Below, in pieces: positions 62,081 to 64,000 of a stretch of DNA of 64,000 nt (position 1 is its first letter; every line of letters starts with the position of its first letter). The position numbers were made by a program, and so were the translations under genes. The notes beneath the pieces were generated by a model. The model saw only the letters and a program-made list of their open reading frames with translations, made no database searches and was not told the DNA's origin. Source of the stretch: Dicyema japonicum (Eukaryota > Dicyemida > Rhombozoa > Dicyemidae); assembly GCA_011109175.1 (NCBI GenBank), contig RDEW01000003.1:372001-436000 (forward strand), read 5' to 3'.

Positions 62081-62889
62081 GGAAAATATTGAATATAAAG
62101 GGTGCTGTGTTCTCGAGTCACGTCTCAATTCTCGAAAATGCTAAGAAAAGAATCATTGAACTTCCAAAGACAAATTTGAATTCAGTTAATATGCTCCATC
62201 CCTGAGTAAGCCATTCTCTCTCCGATCGGATTCATCGACAAATGCGCCAACTGCTTATTATTCTGAGTATAGACAGATGGTGTTCTCAATTTAATTTAAA
62301 CGTGGGGGGGGGCTTAATTTGGTTATTTCTAAAGCTAAGCCAACGTTCTTTCAACTCCTTTAATTTGAAGAATTAGTCATTCTGTTCATGCAGGTCGGAG
62401 ATCCTGCGAGTAATCAAAACAAATAAATAGCATTTGGCAACTTATAAGTATCTCACAAACAGAACTTTTGTTACTTCCATAATCCTTCGCCAACTCAGGT
62501 TACATGAGAGCAATAAGGGGATATATCTGTCACCGACTCTATCAGGAAAAAGGGCCCACAGTTCCTTACACACGTGCATCTGTCAATCACTGTGTAGGGA
62601 AAACACAAGGCAAAGTGAGTTGGGTATTCCTAGGGATCATGAAATGGCCGTGTCTTTTAATAAGTCCAGTTGTTCTTCACAGGGCCTGCCCATCGTCCAC
62701 GTATTATGGAGTATGAGTTCATTGAATTCACGTTGGAATATTGGTTCCTCCCTTAGTTTCAATGTGCTCAGTGTCAAATGGTATGCCAATAACAATTAGC
62801 TGTCCTCAAGTTACAAAGTTTCAAACCAAGACATCTCTTGAATCCATAAGTAGACTTTTGTCTGCAATATAGAATAATTTATCAACCAT

Positions 62890-63190
62890 TAGCGATCAAG
62901 AGAATTTCCTACTCGTTTCTTCATACCATTTTCTATTCATTGACGACTTAAAGCTCCTTGCCATAGAGGATGTAATACGACATAAAGCTCCTTGTATAAT
63001 GGAAGATATGAACTCATATTTTAAATTTCAGGACTGGAGGAATAAGCGGGAAATAACTTCGTTTCTTCAAGAAGCTGGGACATGTGGCTACACTCAAAAG
63101 CCAAAGCGAATGTGAGCCTCAGTGGGAATCACTTGAAATAATAATTTTGATATTCCAACATCTTCAACCTGGCGTAAGAAAGGGAATATC
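62890..63190 (+). mobile_element. RT palm and RLE-family C-terminal remnants
   Basis: HFLFIDDLKLLAIEDVIRHK at about 62930-62990 is an RT FxDD box. At about 63027 it reads RTGGISGK, LRFFKKLGHVATLKSQSECE, matching TGGISGKSLRFLKKLGRLAA at 31.18 kb. Finding both together suggests that the DDLK-type RT and the RLE-like C-terminus belong to one element, with the middle deleted here. Confidence 0.5.
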
Positions 63191-64000
63191 CCCTAATCTC
63201 ATAGACGTTTCCCTTTTTCAAGACAGAAAATGTCTTCTTCAGATATCTTAATTAAAATTGTCCTCAATGTGAAACCTCAAAAAAAGGTGGATCACTTGGA
63301 AACTAGGCACAACTAATCAGAATAGGACTACTTGCGAATGAACCAGGTGGACAAAACAATGACAACGCATGTGAAGTGCTCCAAGGGCTACAAGAAATTG
63401 ATGCGAGACTCCCTAATACAATTTTTCAACCGGAGAGCCAGGGAAATATCATATCTCTCCAGGTGGACGAAGCTGAGTGAAAGTTTCCAAGAAGGAAAGT
63501 TGAGTGGTGTCGGAAGTTTTCACAGTATCTCGAGCAAGATTTGGAAGACTACCTCGAAGTAGATGGCCTTTAAAAGCGAAATCCTTTAACGATAAATTTC
63601 ATATTTTGAAGTCCGTAGTAAACCTAAAGAGTTTGATGAATCCAAACCAAAGTGTTAAAGCTCACAAAACTGAAGAAACAGCTTGAACAAACAGCAGAGA
63701 TTACCGGACAGAAAGGAAATCAAAGATATGACGATGAAACGAGGGATATGCTTTGCCAATGTGGATATCGAGAAGTGGAGAAAAGACTTCGAATCCGTGA
63801 ATCTAGGAAGGAATTCATAAACCATAATTGGTGTTCTGAACTCAATCGCAGATATTTTATCGTGGCTTAAACAAAGAGCAAAAAAGGCTGATTTTTTGTT
63901 AGCAACAGCGAATGTCTTTTATTTTGTGAGAATATTTGGAAAAAAACGGGCGAGCAATAAAATACATTTTCGATGAACAAAAGACACATTGCAGAATTCA
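63191..64000 (+). other. Unclassified coding-like remnants
   Basis: Several open plus-strand pieces (NEPGGQNNDNACEVLQGLQE near 63330-63400; LTKLKKQLEQTAEITGQKGN and CQCGYREVEKRLRIRESRKE at 63650-63830) look like the N-terminal part of a retroelement ORF running off the window. No domain is recognised. A short G/A-rich stretch precedes them. Confidence 0.25.

Overview
This is a eukaryotic, AT-rich window that best fits an animal with extremely short introns; I infer a dicyemid mesozoan or close relative. Six conserved animal-type genes are split by introns that are nearly all 19-28 nt with GT..AG ends, and TAA, TAG and TGA all serve as stops. Dicyemids are known for introns of about this size. 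Ciliates with comparable introns usually change the code, and nucleomorph genomes would not carry this gene set among so many LINEs. The assignment rests on gene structure and has not been confirmed by any search.

Conserved genes, left to right: cytosolic-type glutaminyl-tRNA synthetase (8.2-10.3 kb, minus); RNase P/MRP subunit POP1 (19.3-21.3 kb, plus); a DDX21/Gu-type nucleolar RNA helicase (27.3-29.0 kb, plus); alanyl-tRNA synthetase of mitochondrial type, AARS2 (38.7-42.3 kb, minus); fidgetin-like AAA ATPase FIGL1 (43.3-44.9 kb, minus); an Mpv17/PMP22-family membrane protein (47.4-48.0 kb, minus); and a VIT plus von Willebrand A protein (50.3-52.7 kb, minus). They are ordinary housekeeping genes (tRNA charging, RNase P, rRNA biogenesis, recombination, mitochondria) and show no operon logic. 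POP1 and the helicase splice into perfect reading frames of 614 and 518 codons. Four of the others (GlnRS, AARS2, the Mpv17 gene and the VWA gene) carry single-base or very short frame breaks, which may be assembly errors. A 97-residue gene of unknown function may lie at 15.6-15.9 kb.

The rest is mostly decayed mobile elements: at least five LINE lineages (called A to E here), a family with a C-terminal restriction-like endonuclease domain (RLE family), a BovB/RTE-like fragment, hAT-like and Tc1-like DNA transposons with recognisable inverted repeats, and three tRNA-like or modular SINE families. Several are nested: a LINE in a LINE at 11.8-15.3 kb with a 12-bp target duplication, and a LINE in a Tc1 in a LINE at 31.6-34.8 kb. 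SINE heads appear with different 3' tails that match the 3' ends of LINEs in the same window, pointing to repeated SINE-LINE tail exchange. Most remaining intergenic sequence shows nothing I can name.
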